Assembly (NCBI GenBank): GCA_025677835.1
Contig: JAIXMR010000099.1
Location: 1 to 64,000, forward strand
Direction of reading: 5' to 3'
Source: Sporodiniella umbellata
Lineage: Eukaryota; Mucoromycota; Mucoromycetes; Mucorales; Rhizopodaceae
DNA: 64,000 bases
Position numbers and translations under genes: made by a program. Shown here one piece after another: positions 44,901-57,052 of this stretch. Below the pieces are notes generated by a model. That model searched no databases. It had not been told where the DNA came from and saw nothing but the letters and a program-made list of their open reading frames with translations. The number at the start of each line of letters is the position of its first letter. Position 1 is the stretch's first letter.

Positions 44901-47900
44901 GTACCAGAAATATGGATCCATTTCATCCAAACATTCTGATTTGATCTCATACATGCCTTTGTCGTCCACACCACCAGGTGCTCTAAAGCGAGCCACATTG
45001 TTGAGCTCGTTTTCAAAAAATTCGTACTCACACAGGCTTCCAGGGGTATTTTTCATAAGCTCAGAGTGAGGGAGATTGGTGATTCCTAGATTTTGAATAA
45101 TAAATTTCCGGACTCGCTGATCGATCGTAGTGCCAGAAACATAATCATGTTCTGTAGCACATATGATAAGCAGATTCAGTAGCTCTTCCACCATAAATAG
45201 CGTCTGAACCGAATCGTACGCTGGTATATTCTTAAGAGGCTTTCCTTTAAACCAGTCAAGAAGCTCAAATCTATCTATTAGAGTCAATAGAAGCTGATTG
45301 CTGTCACAGACAGAAAAGCCAACTTGCAGCAAGTTGATATCTTGGTCAAGGGCGTTTTCTCTCACAGTAATGTCTTTGTAAGTGTATGCCTGAACAATAT
45401 ACATTAATATATAGGCAGTTATCTAAACAAAGAAACGTAATATTACCTGGTTACGAACACTGTATCCATTTCTGACCCAAGCCCCACAGTTGATTTGAGA
45501 TAAGAAGGCCACTGTTTGGATTGGAGACTCAAGAATATGCATAAACGATCCTTTTGCGTTGCTTTTAAATACCCAGTTGACCATCTCTCTAAATCCATTG
45601 GACCAGCCATTTTCCTTGAGTGTATCTTCATCGAGTAAATCAATCTGTTGAAATAGTTCTGAGAGTAGCCAGTGGAATGGATGATGCAAAGATACAGGAT
45701 TCAGCGTAATACTATAGTCCACAATGCCAACAGGATCCACACCGGGTGCGCTGACTTGTTTGACAGTCAACTGAGATGTCCCTTTAACAAGCGGTTTGCT
45801 TTGGTCGGCAGTAGGGGGAAGAGCAGCTCTCCAGTCGTTGATAGCTTTCAAAACACGGCCGATAGCACGACACAAATGACCCGAGGCTTCCTTTTTTGTT
45901 ATATGAGACTTGTAGGCAGAATAGCAAGAAGAAAACTGGTCGCACAACTTGGATATTTGAATTGAGATATTAAAGGCAATAACCCACGAATTTGTTTCAT
46001 ATTCCACGTGAGTAATGGAGTGGTGTTTGTTTGGGTCCATGCCTTGAAATTGATACAACATATTGAGAAATTGGCCCAAATAGAGCGGGTTCTGACATAT
46101 TTCTAGCTTCACTGGTTCTGCATTCATAAGATAATGAAGATCGTGGATAGTATACGCATAGCGTTGACGAGAAGCCAGATTCGAACCAACCTGTATCTGG
46201 GTTTGAGCATAGCCCTCAGGCAAACTCATTCGAATAGAGTCGGTCAAAAAGAAGTTGGCCAGAACAGTGCAGATGACTTCAAAGAACTTGTACTCTTTCA
46301 CAAGTATGGATGCCACTGTGGGAACAGTCAGGATTTGTACAGATAAAGTGTTGGTTGAGTTTTCGGGCTCTCTGTCTTTGAAAAAGTAGGAATCAACTAG
46401 CTCAGGATAGTTGCGTACAAATCGAATGCCCATAATAGGCCTATATTGGAAGTTTGAAATAAAAGTCCCAATCAACAAATCTTTCACATTCATTCTGGCG
46501 CTTTTCCAGAGTCTTAAATCAAAGCGCAACAAATAATCTAAGCGAATCTTACGACTAAACTGGCTTAATACATTTTCACGATGCTCCTTAGAATGTGAAG
46601 CAACATTATTATCGTATACGTTCAAATTCCTTGAGATCTGTCTTTCACTTGACTCGAGCTGATCGACACGTTCCAACCAGGAGTTCCAGTTCCAGTCGAA
46701 AGAGTGTATATCTGGTTCTACAAGATTTACTGTAACACTTCCTGAATTGTCCACATCTACAACAAAATCCATAATGTTTCTTGTATGCACAGGTTCAGTG
46801 CCATTTAAAGCTACGTTGTTTTCTGCTGCTCCTTCAGTTCCTTCAGCATCACCCTCGTCCATAGCTTCGCTTTCGTCCATATCTTCACCTTCGTCTATAT
46901 CTTCACCTTCGTCTATATCTTCACCTTGGTCTATATCTTCGTTGCCCATATCTACCAAGGGTGGAAAATCTTCATCCATTTCATTGTCTGAGGCATAAAA
47001 ACGATCTCTTTGTTGCGTGGCTGGAGCGATGACTCCAGTACGCTCAGAAAGTCGCGCAAGAGCCGGTGAGAGAGACCAATCGGCTGAAAAGACTTCACAA
47101 ATGATATCGCGAATAACACAGTTACCTCCGTCGACCCCGTTAAAAAATTTGTACTTTCCACTAATGAGTCCTTTGAGCCAATCCAGTAACAGTCCTGCCG
47201 TTTCTTCCCTGACTACTTTATGAACTGAACTCACGCTGACAGCCAAACCGACTGTACCGATGATTTTGCCAGCCTGTATCAGGCTTTCAATATCCGTTGA
47301 TTCTTTTATGACCCGGCGTCCGTGTCGGTCGATGGACTGAGCTATCAAATCTGCATGGTCTGGAGTACACTTGATAGCGCGCTGAACGATGGAAATAACC
47401 TGATCGAATGAATGAACCTCGTCGTTCCACAATACACAAGCGTAGGATTGTGTACTCAAATCTATAGGCAAACCAAATGCTGTATGTGAATCTACACAGT
47501 CCTTTTCGATAGATTTTACAGTGCCCAGTGTGGCCACGTTTTCTGGAGAAGCAGCAAAGGTCTCCAGAATATAATCTGCTACAACAGTGACGGTCTGTCT
47601 AACCGAAGTTAGCAAGGGTGTTGGAATGGACGATAAGGATTCCGTGGATGCGTTGGGCAACTGGTTTTCTGAAGAGTCCAGATAATGTATTTTGCAGCGG
47701 AGAGGGACTTTCCAAGCTTCTGGATCTCCGCAATCGCAACATCCACCTGTTCCTTTGCTGATAGCAATCTTAATGTCGTGTCCTTCGTGACTTGTTCCAT
47801 GAAAACACTTTGAACACATAACACATGTATCGTCCAACCCACAGTTTCTTTTTTTTTTTTAAATTTTTTTTTTTTTTTTTTTTTTTTTTAGCTCTCTTAA

Positions 47901-48317
47901 CTTTCAAGGCTTAATAGGATATTCTTACCTACAACGATAGATACTCTCACCCCGTTTGAACACATGACCGCATTGTTTGCCTCTTTGTGTTTCCATATAT
48001 TCGGGTTCACTCTCATTGCTGTTGTGCAGGTTTCCTTGGTTCATATCGGACGCATCTTTTTTTGAGCCAAATAGGTTGTATTTTTCCAACATGAACATCA
48101 GGTTGTCATTACTGGGATATTCTTCTGAGAAAAAATAGGTTTGCATCCATTCTGTATTGTTGTTCCAAAGGGCCCGATAGCAGTTGGTAAGTATATGCTT
48201 TTCTGCTTGAGAATGAAGCTTGGGGCTGTACATTAACGGCGTCTCATTGAGAAATGTCTTTAGCTGTTCGGCAGTAATTGGGGCAGGCCTCGCACTAGCT
48301 GACTCAGATTGTGACAT
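42000..48317 (-). CDS. UBR1: UBR1-type N-recognin E3 ubiquitin ligase
   Basis: Recognises N-degrons and ubiquitinates the proteins carrying them. Four exons, about 48317-47925, 47837-45450, 45404-42391 and 42270-42000, encode roughly 2,000 aa. The UBR box spans exons 1-2: CGHVFKRGESIYRCR then NCGLDDTCVMCSKCF, HEGHDI and CCDCGDPEAWK. A ClpS-like N-domain follows: YACVLWNDEVHSFDQV with DRHGRRVI. The Cys/His RING region has CIVCQEAL, SCGHLVHSECFEAYQ and FMCPLCKAVGN, and the UBR1 autoinhibitory/UBLC region near the end shows CENCGTVPEHSAICLICG and CGGDVGLYMVVKDC. An acidic repeat of GEDIDE units sits between. The first intron is mostly A/T runs. Confidence 0.95.
46851..46938 (-). repeat. Acidic in-frame minisatellite in UBR1
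   Basis: About four to five tandem 18-bp units (TCTTCACCTTCGTCTATA on the plus strand) encode a GEDIDE-type acidic repeat inside UBR1. Units remain in frame, so expansion or contraction only changes the length of an acidic loop. Confidence 0.85.
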
Positions 48318-48821
48318 TTTGATAGTTGGTATTTACTTTTTCTTATTATCTCTTTGAGTATACTATATACACTCTAGTTCAAGTAAAATAAAATAAAAAT
48401 AAGGGTAGTTTAGAAAAAGTTTACAACAAAAGAAAAAAGCACAGTCTTTGGTGTTATATAGGAAGCTCCTAGCTTGATTCTGTTTTGAATTCCGATAGAC
48501 TAGCAGGTTTTTTTTTTTCCTCTTTTTTGCATTAATCTAAAATGAAACCTTTCACGTTTTTTCGCACAAAGCGAATACACTTTGTTTTCCAACACAGCTT
48601 TGGCTTGCTATCTCTGAGTAATGTGAATTCCCTTTACTGCCTAATCACATGAGCGCTTCTACTAGCAAAGAGTTTTTTTAATAGCCTCAAAGGTACTGTT
48701 TGCCTTATACATAGGTAAAGACTTGACAAAAGCCAAAAAAAAAAAAAAAAAAAAAAAAAAGAGAGAGGGAAAGCGACTTTCCTCGACAAGATAAACAGCT
48801 TTATTGTGTGTATTTTTTCTG
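48318..48821. other. Intergenic region, UBR1 promoter
   Basis: Between the UBR1 start and the 3' end of the isomerase gene on the same strand. A poly(A) run lies at 48736-48760; no gene was seen. Confidence 0.5.
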
Positions 48822-50014
48822 TTAAAGCTTTGAGTATTTTCCTTTTTTCTTTGAGACAAAAGCTTCAATAGATCGAGGTATATCCTGTGTTTATAAACAA
48901 AGAGAACAATTAAATAAATAGCTTTAGATTTAATGGTCGTTACCTCGGTTTGAAGCATAGCAGAATTCCAAGTGACTGTATAAGCAAGACCGTCAGCTAC
49001 TGAGTGGTCACGGGAATAGTTCAATAAATGTCTAATAAACATTTTTTTCTCGTGAGCAGATTTTTGTAGAAGGGGTATTGACTTACTTTGTGCCTAATAT
49101 AGCAACAGGAGATTTAGAAGCAATAGTTTTGGCTAATTTTAAGGCTTCGGCTAGATTTGGATTGATAAGTATGAAAAACACCACTTTGGTTTGTTTAGCA
49201 AATACCTAACAAAATATCTTTGTTCTCAAAAACTCTATTTACCAATCCACATTGTAAAGCCTCATCGGCAGGAAAGCTATGGATAACATAAGCAGGTGTT
49301 TAAGCTTTTTTTTTTTAAGTTGGTGTACTTACTTGCGGCCGGTATAACAGAGCTCACGAACCAAGCTGTGGTTACCAATGACTTTGGGTAATCTTTGCAA
49401 TGTTCCTACATCAGCAGCCAAACCTACGTCTACTTCTTTCACAGAGAAAAAGGCATCTTTAGAGCAATATCGAATATCGCAGGCAGTAATCAAGTCGATT
49501 CCTCCACCTATACAAGCACTATGGATAGCTGCAATAACAGGTTGACTACAGAGCTCAATAGCAGTGAATGCGTCTTGAAAGTCTTTAATAAAAGGACGGT
49601 TGTTGTATGTTCTGCGAGCTACATCTTGATCGTCTGAGCCCAAAGCGGCTATGTTTGTCTCAGATACTGGCTTAGGCAAAAAGCAAAACGATTAATTCAA
49701 CTATTCGATTGTCACTCTGTGTCCTTACGATCCAAGCCGGCAGTAAACACTTTTCCCAGTCCAGAAACAACAACCGACAGTACCTCACGATCGTTATTGA
49801 TTTGATTGAAAACGTCTCTAAAATCAACAACCATTCTATAAAATAAAAAAAAGTAACAAGAAAGGTTGAGTAAAAAAAAAAAGCAAACTGTTGGCATAAG
49901 CTCATACTGAGGGTTTAGGCTATTCATCTTCTTTGGTCTATTAATCTGTACATGAGCCACTCCTTCTGGGGATACATCGACTAAAATTGTTTCGTATTGG
50001 TATTTATTGGACAT
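48822..50014 (-). CDS. ECH1: Peroxisomal delta3,5-delta2,4-dienoyl-CoA isomerase (ECH1-like)
   Basis: Auxiliary enzyme of beta-oxidation of unsaturated fatty acids, of the crotonase fold. About 280 aa over six or so exons from MSNKYQYETILVDV (50014). Crotonase landmarks: VAHVQINRPKKMNSL; KVFTAGLD (first oxyanion loop, then an intron); AAIHSACIGGGIDLITACDI; and the isomerase signature KEVDVGLAADVGTLQRLPK, typical of ECH1, with acidic residues for catalysis. NYSRDHSVADGLAYT and QTE-DIPRS continue the family match. The last exon reads KGKYSKL before TAA, giving a C-terminal SKL, the classic PTS1 peroxisomal signal. This was found only by following the splice site after LQTE; reading on in the same frame ends elsewhere. 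Confidence 0.9.
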
Positions 50015-50035
50015 TTTTTTTCTGAAGGAACAAAA

Positions 50036-50072
<37 letters not shown>

Positions 50073-52202
50073 TAAATAATAATAAAAAATCACACAGTGG
50101 ATTTTTATGACAAATGTGTAAATCAACCCCCATCGAGCTGCAGATTTTTTTAAAAAAAAAAAACTCAATGGCGGGAAATTAAATTTTAAAATACGGCTTT
50201 TTCAATTCTTGATTTGCGGCGGTTGCTTTGTGAAAGCGCGAAAAAACCAAAAAAGAAAATCGCTTACAAAAAAAGCATAGCATTGACTTTCACAGTTTTG
50301 TGTTTTAACTCGGTTTCATAAAAATCAAAGTATGTTTTTTGTGAAAGCCGCCAACCAAGAATTGAGAAAACCGTATTTTGATACTGCAATTTCAAAAGGA
50401 GCTTATAATAGAATTTGGCATGTGAAGAAGATAAGCCGAAGGAAAAACTTCAACTCCAAGACATGCCTCTCTACGCTTCTTGGCTTTAGCTAAAACATTT
50501 GATATAGTAATTAAGGCACTATTGATACCAAAGAAAATTTACTCTTTTCAATTGATATGATATTCATTTTCCTCAAACGATATACAACAATCTACATGCT
50601 TTTGTCCGTTTGTCAAGTTCTATGAACTCTCCTTGTTATGTTTTCACTTTTGTTGAAGTCTATGTTCATAATCAGGTTGAAAAAAAATCACACAAGACTA
50701 TCAAAATAGTCTTAAAACAAAAGCTGCAAGAATATACCGAAACACGCTAAAAAGATACATATACGTAGCAACAGCATTTCTTTAGACTATATTTTCTATA
50801 GTAAAAAGAAACGATTCAAATATAGGATTTTCTGCTTGTAAAATGACACAAAGGGTTTTTTTTTTTTTTTTTTTTTTTTTTTGAAGAATTATACTCAGAA
50901 ATGATTTATAAGTCTTTTTCTTTGTGATATCTTAAAGAGTATCAGTTCCAAAAGATGGTCTTTTCATATAATGCTACTAGATAAGGTATATATAGCTCTT
51001 TTTGGTAGATTTATTTGATAAAAAAAAAACGTAACTGTACCAACCCGAGGTATCCAAACCATGGAATTTGGTATTTTTATATTTTATTTTTTTTTGTCAT
51101 TCCGATACAAGAAACTTGATACTATTATTGAATAGCCCACTCTTTATACGATCAAAATCATTTACAAAACCATTAAAATTGCGCGCATATATACGTATAT
51201 ACATATACATCAAAATCGAATTGCCATTTTAAACACACTTTAGAGTGGAAGCCTCCTTGAGTAAAAACTCATAGTTCAAGGATGTTCGAAGCCAAAAGGT
51301 TGCGATTTGAGCAGCTTCTTTACTATCATATATCCATCTGATAGGTCTAGTTTGTTGCTTTATTATGATAATTTACTTTATTTTAAATTTTAAAAAGAAA
51401 AAAAGTGTACTGTAAGTTTTAAGACAGGTCATAATATTTTTTTAGTCTCTAAAGTGTCAATTTCATTCGTTTTATCTATAATGCCTTCAATTATAAAATT
51501 TTGCAGCTTTCATTTTAACGCCATGCTCTTAACTAAAAAGAATATTTTCTTGATACCAAGTTTTTTGTGCAATGTTTAAAATAAGAGACAGAAGTGTACA
51601 TTTAATGTAGTCGAGAGACAAAGGCCGTATTTGTTTTCATTAGATTTTAGAAAGAAAAATAATATGTTAGTTGCTATCTTCACATAAAATTTACTTGTAA
51701 GGGTGTATACAATATATGAAATGTTAGATAAATAAACAACTATTTCAGCTACTGTTGCTCCTATTAACAATAATCAAATGTATCATGCATTTTGTTAAAC
51801 GTCCCTCATTTTTTTTAGACAGGAAAAAGTAACCTATTTTTTTGTAAATATAAGCGAGTATATCTTGAATCAAATCACCAATGGATAGAGGTGTACTGGT
51901 TGTATGGATTGAATATTATTCAAGTTAAAACTGAATGTAACAGTAGCTTTTCTTTTGCTATGGAGCATATTGAATAGTTTCTCTATAGGTACTACCATAC
52001 TTTTTTTTTTTTTTTGGCAAAGTTAACAAAGTTGTTTCAAACGTTTTACTCCTATTTTTATCCAATGGCACTTTGTATGCAGATAGCAGTAAGTTCACTA
52101 CTATCACCTATTCTATTGCATGAGACTGAGAAGAAATAAACGATAGTGATAATAACATTTTAGTAGCAAGGAGAAAGCACTTTTAAAGAAAATTTGTAAA
52201 GC

Positions 52203-52233
<31 letters not shown>

Positions 52234-52720
52234 GATGAAAATCATTCAGGCTGTTGTTGCATAGTGTACCAGATTCTCGGTACTTTTTCTTTCATTATAC
52301 TTGTACAGATGACCAGAAGTGTCACAAAACACGTCGCTTGTGCATAAATATAGCCTGTGAGCAAAAAATAGCAAGTTTGATTTTGTTTGCAAAGGCAACC
52401 TTAGCTTAGTAAAGGAAGCAAAAGTTTTTTTTTAATAATGTTTACTACAAGTGATGTTATATTGAACATGATTAATAAAAGAATTTTTTTTTGTCAGAAT
52501 TCGCAAGCTTTTTATATCTAAGATGCAATTGCTTGAGTATATAAATGACAGTATTCTCTGCTTTGACTTGCAAATAGAATAAAAGGGTGTGTTTCATTAT
52601 ATTGTCTTAAAAAGAAATTATGTGATACAAAAAAAGCTCAATAAATAGTGCAAAGTTGGTGTTGCCTCTTTTTTCCTATTCACCATTTTATATTACGTTG
52701 TTAGATATATATACATACAA
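50015..52720. other. Gene-poor region with a MITE-like element
   Basis: 2.7 kb of A/T-rich DNA. It includes the inverted-repeat element at 50188-50379, a poly(T) run near 50857-50882, an A run near 52205-52230 and a small nested hairpin at 51254-51282 (TCCTTGA/TCAAGGA arms). No supported gene. Confidence 0.5.
50188..50379. mobile_element. MITE-like inverted-repeat element, 192 bp
   Basis: The ends form ~33-bp terminal inverted repeats with 29 identities by hand alignment. Both begin AAAATACGG and share TCAATTCTTG, then GCGGC. Inside lie further small repeats of the type GCTTT-GTG-AAAGC. The spacer is too short (~126 bp) to encode a transposase. No clear target-site duplication was found, so an old insertion or another type of palindrome is possible. 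Confidence 0.6.
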
Positions 52721-53560
52721 TTGATGACGACTGACTATCGAAAGATAGTAACTGATAAGCCGAACAACATGTGTTATATAAGAACGTTATCAAGCTCCAT
52801 TCCTTTTCCTATTGACGATGTTCCTGTTCGTCAATACAAGAGCACAAAGCCGGTCGATAGCCAGGACCCAGATAGTTACCGGCCCAAGGCAGACGGGATT
52901 CATGTCAAGCTAATTCTGAAGGAGGCTGTTTGTAAAGGCTGGTTAAAAAAGTACAAGAAGCCGACGTTCATGTTTAGAAGTGCGTACAAAAAACGATATG
53001 TATTGTTGGTAGATCGTATGCTGTACACTTTCAAGTCAGAGACACCCAACACGTACCGAGAGTATTTTGAGATGACTGCCGAGACGGAAGTCTATCTTTC
53101 CGATCGGTTTTCCAAGACTGCTTATTGTATCGAAATCAGCAAAAAAACAGGTAGCGAATCAGGCTTAACGGTTTGGTTGCTTCAAACAGAAGATGCCGAG
53201 ACCATGAAGGTCTGGTTGAGCTACTTGAAACAAACCGTCTGCTGTTTGAAGAGAGGCCACCAAGGTCACATCACTCGTTGCGACCTGATTACACTAGAAA
53301 AAGATTCAGGCTACACCTCTCTTTCTAAGCCCAACACAGCCATCTCTTTGGAGGGTGACGGCCTTCATCGGCCGCCCAGTTCTTGTGTATCCTTGACTTT
53401 GATCGACACCATCTGTTCAGACACCGCGAGACCTCCGTCTAAGATGTATTCAACACTCTCCAGCTTGGCTTTTTACCGTAAAAAAGTTCTTGATTACCTA
53501 CCACCTCAGCCGCCGCCACCAACCTCATTACTACCTCCTATACCCCATTCTTCAGATTAA
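52721..53560 (+). CDS. PH-domain protein
   Basis: Single exon, 279 aa. A pleckstrin-homology domain spans residues ~68-172: it opens CKGWLKKYKKPTFMFRSAYK, continues KKRYVLLVDRMLYTFKSE, and closes with TVWLLQTEDAETMKVWLSYL, whose Trp in the last helix is the hallmark of the fold. Basic residues in the first strands suggest phosphoinositide binding. The N-terminus is short and the C-terminus is Ser/Pro-rich, ending in a PPQPPPP proline stretch that could bind SH3 domains. Membrane or cortical recruitment is inferred. It stands alone between two gene-poor regions, and the paralogue relation to the PH-like gene at 7774 is unclear. Confidence 0.85.
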   Translation: MMTTDYRKIVTDKPNNMCYIRTLSSSIPFPIDDVPVRQYKSTKPVDSQDPDSYRPKADGIHVKLILKEAVCKGWLKKYKKPTFMFRSAYKKRYVLLVDRMLYTFKSETPNTYREYFEMTAETEVYLSDRFSKTAYCIEISKKTGSESGLTVWLLQTEDAETMKVWLSYLKQTVCCLKRGHQGHITRCDLITLEKDSGYTSLSKPNTAISLEGDGLHRPPSSCVSLTLIDTICSDTARPPSKMYSTLSSLAFYRKKVLDYLPPQPPPPTSLLPPIPHSSD

Positions 53561-54080
53561 ATCGTTGTATCGTTTCTTTTGACCTATCATCTCTACATAC
53601 ACACATAGGCTTGTCTATGAACTGGCAAATACTCATCACAGTATCTTATCGTTGTGAGGGCTTGCCTTCAAAATAGAAAAAAGAACTTTGAGTTTTATAA
53701 AATTCATTTTTCATCTGATAATAGATAAAAACATCTTGAGTTCTGTTTTAAAATAAGACAAGGTGTAGAAAAAAAAGGGGGCTCAAAAGACACAAGGGAA
53801 AAAAAACAAAAAACAAAAAAAAGGTACCTCTAAGGAGAGCCGATGGCCCCTGAGACTTTATTACGCCTACAGCCAAAAAAAGACAGACATGTTTACTTTC
53901 TTCTGCTATATTCCAAATCACGAGAGAAAACAACATAGGCTGACCCTCACTGCGTTTTAATAATACGCTTTACTGAAGCGCATATTCAATCGAAAGCTAA
54001 GCGGTTTTTCTCTTTTGACAATAAAAACTGCTTGTTTCAATATCAGCTTAGAATCGAGAAAATTGATTTTTCTTTTTATC

Positions 54081-54111
<31 letters not shown>

Positions 54112-56891
54112 GCTTTTGCTTTTGCTTTTTATCAATTGCTTATTAGTTCTTTACAGGCTCTGAATTCAGAAGACTAAGAGAAAAAGAAAGAATGATTTGC
54201 TTTGAGTTGCTCAATTTGAAGACAGAAAAAAGCCTCTCATTCGAAATAGGTAAAACATAAGCTGAGATTAAACGCTTTCTTTTCCACGCTTGTTCTCTTG
54301 CTTCTCTTTATATCTTAATTTCCAGCGAACATTACTGGTGGTCCTGCAAATAGGAAGCAAGACAGAAAAAGGGTTTTAATCCAGTATAGTTTTTTATGGT
54401 TTTGAAAAAAAATTAGCTTTCAGACTTTTTTTTTTTCTTGAGCTTTTCCCATTTTTCCTTTGTTTTTTATTTGAAAATGGAATTTTGGGAAAAATATTTG
54501 ACCAACGGCCTTTTCTTGGAGTCTAAGATAAAAATACAATAAGGATAGTATTTGGGTACTATCAATGTATGAAGATTTACTATGGCTAATCGAGCTGACG
54601 GGTTTCTAGACAGCAAGCATAATAATGTGCGTAAGCAGCTTTGTAGTCTCAGAAGCTTCTTTTTTGCTTTCAAGACGAATTGAATCTTGAAATTTTTTAA
54701 AGCCAAATATCATAAAACAATCCAGAGAATATACGCTTTAGTAACAAACTTTGGTTTTGCAGACAATTCATCAGCTTTTTTTTTTTTTTTTTAGTGTATA
54801 CTAAGGATAGTGAGGGCACACTGTTTCTCTTCAAACTATTTTTAGGGTCTCTCAGACAGAAAACCTAAAAAGAACAAGTGAGGTTAACACTTAATCGACT
54901 GTAGCTCAAAGCAAGTAGTTGTGCTGTAGACTTTCATGTTACTTTCATATATTGTAATAATGGTATGGTTCTTGATTGTTCCAATACATAAACAACTCCA
55001 AAAAAAAAAAGAAGTAAAAGGACCTGGTTACGGCTGTTTCAGTGATTCGTTAATAAAGTGAAAATCAATGTGCAGTTGATCTTTCTTTGTTATTTGCTTT
55101 CGGTATAGCGTCATTTGTATATACTCAGTACCAAGTCTTTGCAAAGCAGGTTTTTGGTACTCAGTACTTTGAACCTTCTTAATTCAGCCTTGAGTTCTTG
55201 CGTACCTTGAATGGTATTTCTGTTTGTAGCTTTGAGCAGGCATGCACCCAAAGGAAGCCTCTTTTATCGCTTGTCATGATTGCCTCTAGGGAAGGAAAAG
55301 CCTTATCTTTTTTGTAACACTACTTTTGGCTTCCAGCGATCACAAAAGCCAAAGATAAAGAGTTTTACCTAATGTGGTATGATAGACGTCGTGGCCAATA
55401 AAGCTACTCGGCTGATAGACCAAAGACTGATATTGCAAAAAGAACAGATGGTTTGTCTTGTTTAACGTTTTGCGAATCTTTACTTTGCTTTGGCTCATAT
55501 CCTCACCGTACAAACACAACTCACTCGGCCCGATAGCGCTTCTCCGCTTGGTCATCCGGTTCATCTAAGTTTTCTTTTGCCTAAAAAGTCTATATTGAGG
55601 GGCTTCAGACTGGGTTTAACGATAGTTTTATGCAAGCAAAACGTCAAGCTGTAAATGCATTTTCAATACAAATCCGCGTTTGTCTGTGTAATGATGGATT
55701 CAGCTTGGAAATAGAAAGCATCAAAAAAAGGTATGAACAGAACGCTGTGATTTTTTTTTTTTTTTTTAAAAAGACTAGTGTTTACAGTATTTAAAGCTTT
55801 TGAAAACTCCGTCTGCTTTTTCAGGCCAGAGCACACAAGACAAGGGAATTCCTTTATATTGGATAGGATTTATTCTGGATATAGGCATATCTTCAATAAC
55901 TTTTTTTTCTTTCTCTTAGGCTTGACCGTGCTATTCATAACAATGTGAGTACATCTTGCTAAATACAAAAAAAAAAAAAAAAAAAAAAAAAAAGCGTATG
56001 AGAAGGGCTTTATCAATGCCTTTCGAAAACTGAATTTTGTAAGCTCAAGGAGTACTGATGCAGTAAACTGTGTTTGGGCCATCAACCCGCCCGTTGAGGT
56101 TTAAAAAAGCGCGCCCTTTGGCGCTGTAAAGGTTTGAGCAGCAAGGGCAAACTCAATTTCTATTTTGGGAGCTACTTCTACTCAAAGACCTGTCAAGGTT
56201 AGTTTAAGAAAACCTCTTCTGCTGTCCAAAAAAAAAAAAAAGAAAAAGAAAAAGTAGTTAGCAAGCGGTAAAAACAGCAAGTGAAGAGGGCGGCCGCCGA
56301 TCGTTGTGTTCACTTTAACAAAGACAAAATGAACGAGTTCTTTAAGATGAAAGGACAATGACTGATTATGGATAAAGTGTATAGCCAAACTAATGGGTGA
56401 AAAGATTAGAGATGGTAGTTGTTAATGTATCCACTGTATCCATTTAACATTTTACCCTCTAGAAATCGGTCTAATTGAGCGGATCCCATCTGTTGTCAAG
56501 AGCCAAGAGAGTTTGTTTTAAACAAAGACACTCTTTCTCAAATAATAGCTGAAGCCAGTAATCAGGTTTCTACAACTTCTTTCTGTAGGTTGCTCAGTCA
56601 AATGTTTCAGCGACTACCTTACAGGTCTTGCTATTGAATGAATAGATCTAATTTCATTCAACGCAACAATTCTATGAGTTGTTACTTTCAAATGCGGTGC
56701 ACTTGTTTATTCAATAGAGAATGGAATCTTTTTTTTTTTATGACGCACTTAATGGATGGTACACCCTTTTTATGATGCACTTTAAAAATTTTTTGTGCAA
56801 CGCTTCTTTGGCAAAAGGTTTATTGCAACACAAGAACAAGGAGCGGGAATCAAAAGACTCGCTAATTCAACTCCTACTTTGAAAGGTTAGT

Positions 56892-56922
<31 letters not shown>

Positions 56923-57052
56923 CTCTTACACAGAGTTTCTTTTTAATTCTCAACCTTTTTTTTTTTTTTAGTAACCTTTTCTCTCTTTTCTTAAACTTTA
57001 GCCCCCTACCCCTTCTTTTTTGCTATAGAAACCACCACTGCTTAATATCAGA
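53561..57052. other. Gene-poor region with decayed coding sequence
   Basis: About 3.5 kb between the PH gene and the homeobox gene. It contains homopolymers (T at 54086-54111, A near 55970-55993, T near 56896-56922) and, on the minus strand at ~54600-56390, a chain of broken coding-like segments annotated separately. Confidence 0.45.
54596..56388 (-). pseudogene. Decayed or highly split unknown gene
   Basis: Short protein-like stretches follow one another on the minus strand, in changing frames and broken by stops. From upstream: IGGRPLHLLFLPLANYF, KIEIEFALAAQTFTAPKG, MAQTQFTASVLLELTKF, VIEDMPISRINPIQYKG with CVLWPEKADGVFKSFKYC, FIPFFDAFYFQAESIITQ, then (after an in-frame TGA) LTFCLHKTIVKPSLKPL, then LYGEDMSQSKVKIRKTL with YQPSSFIGHDVYHTTL, EAIMTSDKRGFLWVHAC, and GTEYIQMTLYRKQITKKD ending before a TAA at about 55033. 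A last piece ends KLLTHIIMLAV near 54600. Some gaps have plausible splice sites, so a real multi-exon gene is possible. I do not recognise the family; a dead mobile-element gene fits the gene-poor setting. Confidence 0.4.

Noticed and set aside
51241..51300. tRNA-like hairpins with a GTTCGAA-like string
   Set aside because: No acceptor stem or A box in the right place; only a nested hairpin is supported.
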